The notes beneath the pieces are model-generated. The model saw only the letters and a list, made by a program, of their open reading frames with translations. It ran no database searches and had not been told where the DNA came from. A stretch of DNA of 64,000 nt from Xanthostigma xanthostigma (lineage: Eukaryota; Arthropoda; Insecta; Raphidioptera; Raphidiidae), in NCBI GenBank assembly GCA_963575645.1, contig OY754467.1, forward strand, positions 1,116,001-1,180,000, written 5' to 3'. Below, in pieces: positions 39,201 to 42,200 of the stretch (position 1 is its first letter; each line of letters opens with the position of its first letter). A program made the position numbers and the translations under genes.

Positions 39201-42200
39201 ACACACTTGGATATACAGGGTGTCCCATTAAGAATGGGACATAGAACAACCGCAGATTCTCCAATTCAAAATAAAACTATTAAGCGAAATATGCTTAGAT
39301 AAAATGTTACTCGTTTCCGAAATACGGGGTGTTGAAGTTGAAAACTGAAAAATTATTAATGTTCATAATTTTTTTAATACACCGTATAATTTTACTCAAA
39401 TCGGCACACTTGTTAAATATCATAAAATGCACCTAACAATAAAAAAATTAGTTCAGTACGCTCTACCAGTGGCGTACGGCAGGAGTAAGTAATGCTTGTA
39501 CCCCTTCTAAATGTTACACCGCTGTCCAAATTTTAATTTTGACTATAATTTAAATTTTATGTGATATTTTCTAAGTCAAGTACACTTGTTAGTTTGTTGT
39601 AAAGTCATTGGTTTTCGAGATATTCGCAGTTTTTTTAAGACAAAATTGTAAAAATGAATATTATTAATAATAATAATACAAATAAAAAGTACATGTCTAT
39701 CTATCTTTAACTGCGAATATCTCGAAAACCAATGACTTTACAACAAACTAACAAGTGTACATTATTGACTTAGAAAATATCAAAAAAATTAAAATTATAG
39801 TCAAAATTAAAATTTAGACAGCGGCGTAACATTTAGAAGGGGTACAAGCATTACTTACTCCTGCCGTACGCCACTGGTAGAGCGAGTAACATTTTATCTA
39901 AGCATATTTCGCTTAATCGTTTTATTTTGAATTGGAGAATCTGCGGTTGTTCTATGTCCCATTCTTAATGGGACACCCTCTATATGAGAAGATTCAGAAT
40001 ACGACCTGCATCCAGGAAAAAGGGGATTACAAAAATCTTTATAGGATGACGTGCATCATTCGGATGTGCTAGTACCACCCCTAAGTCGTTCATTCATATG
40101 TTTTGATAAGTTATTTATATATGAACAAAACACCTTCTCATTGTATAGTGAAATATTTCTAAAATTAACAAAACGTTACTTCCTTTTGCTTTTCATCCGT
40201 CAATTTATGTATATATATTACCGCAGCATTTACATAAATGAGAGTCAATGCCAGGGCACTGATCTTGTGCCAATTTTAATACATATTGATGCAACACACT
40301 CACTGAGTACCATGGAGGTACGAATTGTATGGAGACGACACATATTTTATCACGTTTTTATTAGCTATCTTTCTTGTATTCCTCTGTATGTCTGTCCGGG
40401 TGGCACTTTGTGATTGATTTTTAAATTAACTTCCTGATGAGATAGAGACTTAAAATTTTTAACATAACTCAAAATTATATAGATGACAATACAAGAAAAT
40501 AGAAAAAAGAACAAAAATAATAAAAGATATAAAAAAAAATTATTCCACGGTTATAAAGCGATCTAAAAACTATAAAATAAATTCTTTATACAGACAGATT
40601 TTTAATTTGTAGGATTTGAAATGAAAAACGTGGGGCGCATGCGACAGTTATATAAGAAGTGTGGAGAGCTATCAATGAACAAATCTATTTATGAGATAAA
40701 ACGAATAATGCGCCCCACGTTTTTCGTTTCAAATCCTACAAAAAAGTGTCTGTAAAGAAATTATTTTATACTTTTTATTTCGCATCAAAATCAGTCCACT
40801 CATTGAAAAAAAAAGTTGCACTCCGGGAGTGCCGGCAGAAGTGAAAACTTGACTATTACCTCTACTCTCCATCCGTCTTACGAATTTTCGATCAGTTTAC
40901 CCATACCTCTACTCTCCAACCGTCTTACGAATTTTCGATCAGGTCACGTATCCTGGCGCGAGTTTAACATTTTTTACCCATTACAAAAAAAGTGTACAAC
41001 GCCGCTAAAGAAGTTTTCACTTAAAAAATTATTATTTCACAGACAAATAGACAGATAGACAAAAATGCAACCCAACCACATAATATAACGAGCCTCTTGT
41101 ACAGGGGTTTAAAAAGCGCTTTTTAGAATCTTTAAGCACAGCCTTCTCCGTAGAATTTAATATCTCTGTGTTTACATACACTCGAATCACAATATGCTTG
41201 TTTTATGTACATATGTAATTAGATACTGTGTATATTTGATTGACGCACTATAGAAATACTCATACGAACTATTATATCCAGCATAAATTGACGGAAATAC
41301 GGGTTTTTAATGTTTACTACCGAACGGTGGCAGTTCCTCTATGGGCGCTGCAGAGCTGCAGAACTACCAAAATCCAGTGCCGGATTAATCATTAGGCAGA
41401 GTAGGCAACTGCCTAGGGGCCCCGCATCGACTAGGGGCCCGTGCACGCACCAAAAAAAAAATTCTCTTCATTGAACGAAAATTTTATTTGAAAATTTGTA
41501 TGAAATTTCCCAACAACAATATTATTTTCTTTCGTTGTTTATCGTACTTTATTGCATTTAACAAGATAAAATTTAAAATAACTACGTCACGTCTCATTTC
41601 TCTTTCCTGACCCATCAAAAAACCTGGATCATCAATTATCTATAACCTATTCATTAAGACCATTTCAATAAAGCTAACGAGTAAGGTAAGGCGATGCTGC
41701 AGCATCTAGTCAAAGTAATCATGTTGTTACAATATCACATAAGACATTGAAGTAACAGGATGCCTGGAGTCGATCATCTAGAAGTTACTCACATCCCTTC
41801 ATCAACTTGAAGATTGCATTGCCTAGGCGCCCGGACAAGGTTAATCCGGTCCTGCCAAAATCTTAGGTACTTGAAGTTTTTGACAGATTACAATAGTATC
41901 ATAGATACTTAAATAATAGCCAATGATTCAGAGTGTTCTTATTTTAGCTATACTAATATATAAAGCTGAAGAGTTTGTTTGTTTGGTTGAACGCGCTAAT
42001 CTCAAGAACTACTGGTTCGAATTGAAAAAACTTTTTTTTGTTGGATAGCCCATTTATCGAGGAAGGTTATAGGCTATACAATATCACGCTACGACCAATA
42101 GGAACGTAGCATCAAAAACATATAACTCAACATTTGTCCGTCCGACAAAAACTTTTGAACGGTAACTCCGATCATCATGAAATTTGGACACAACGTTCAT

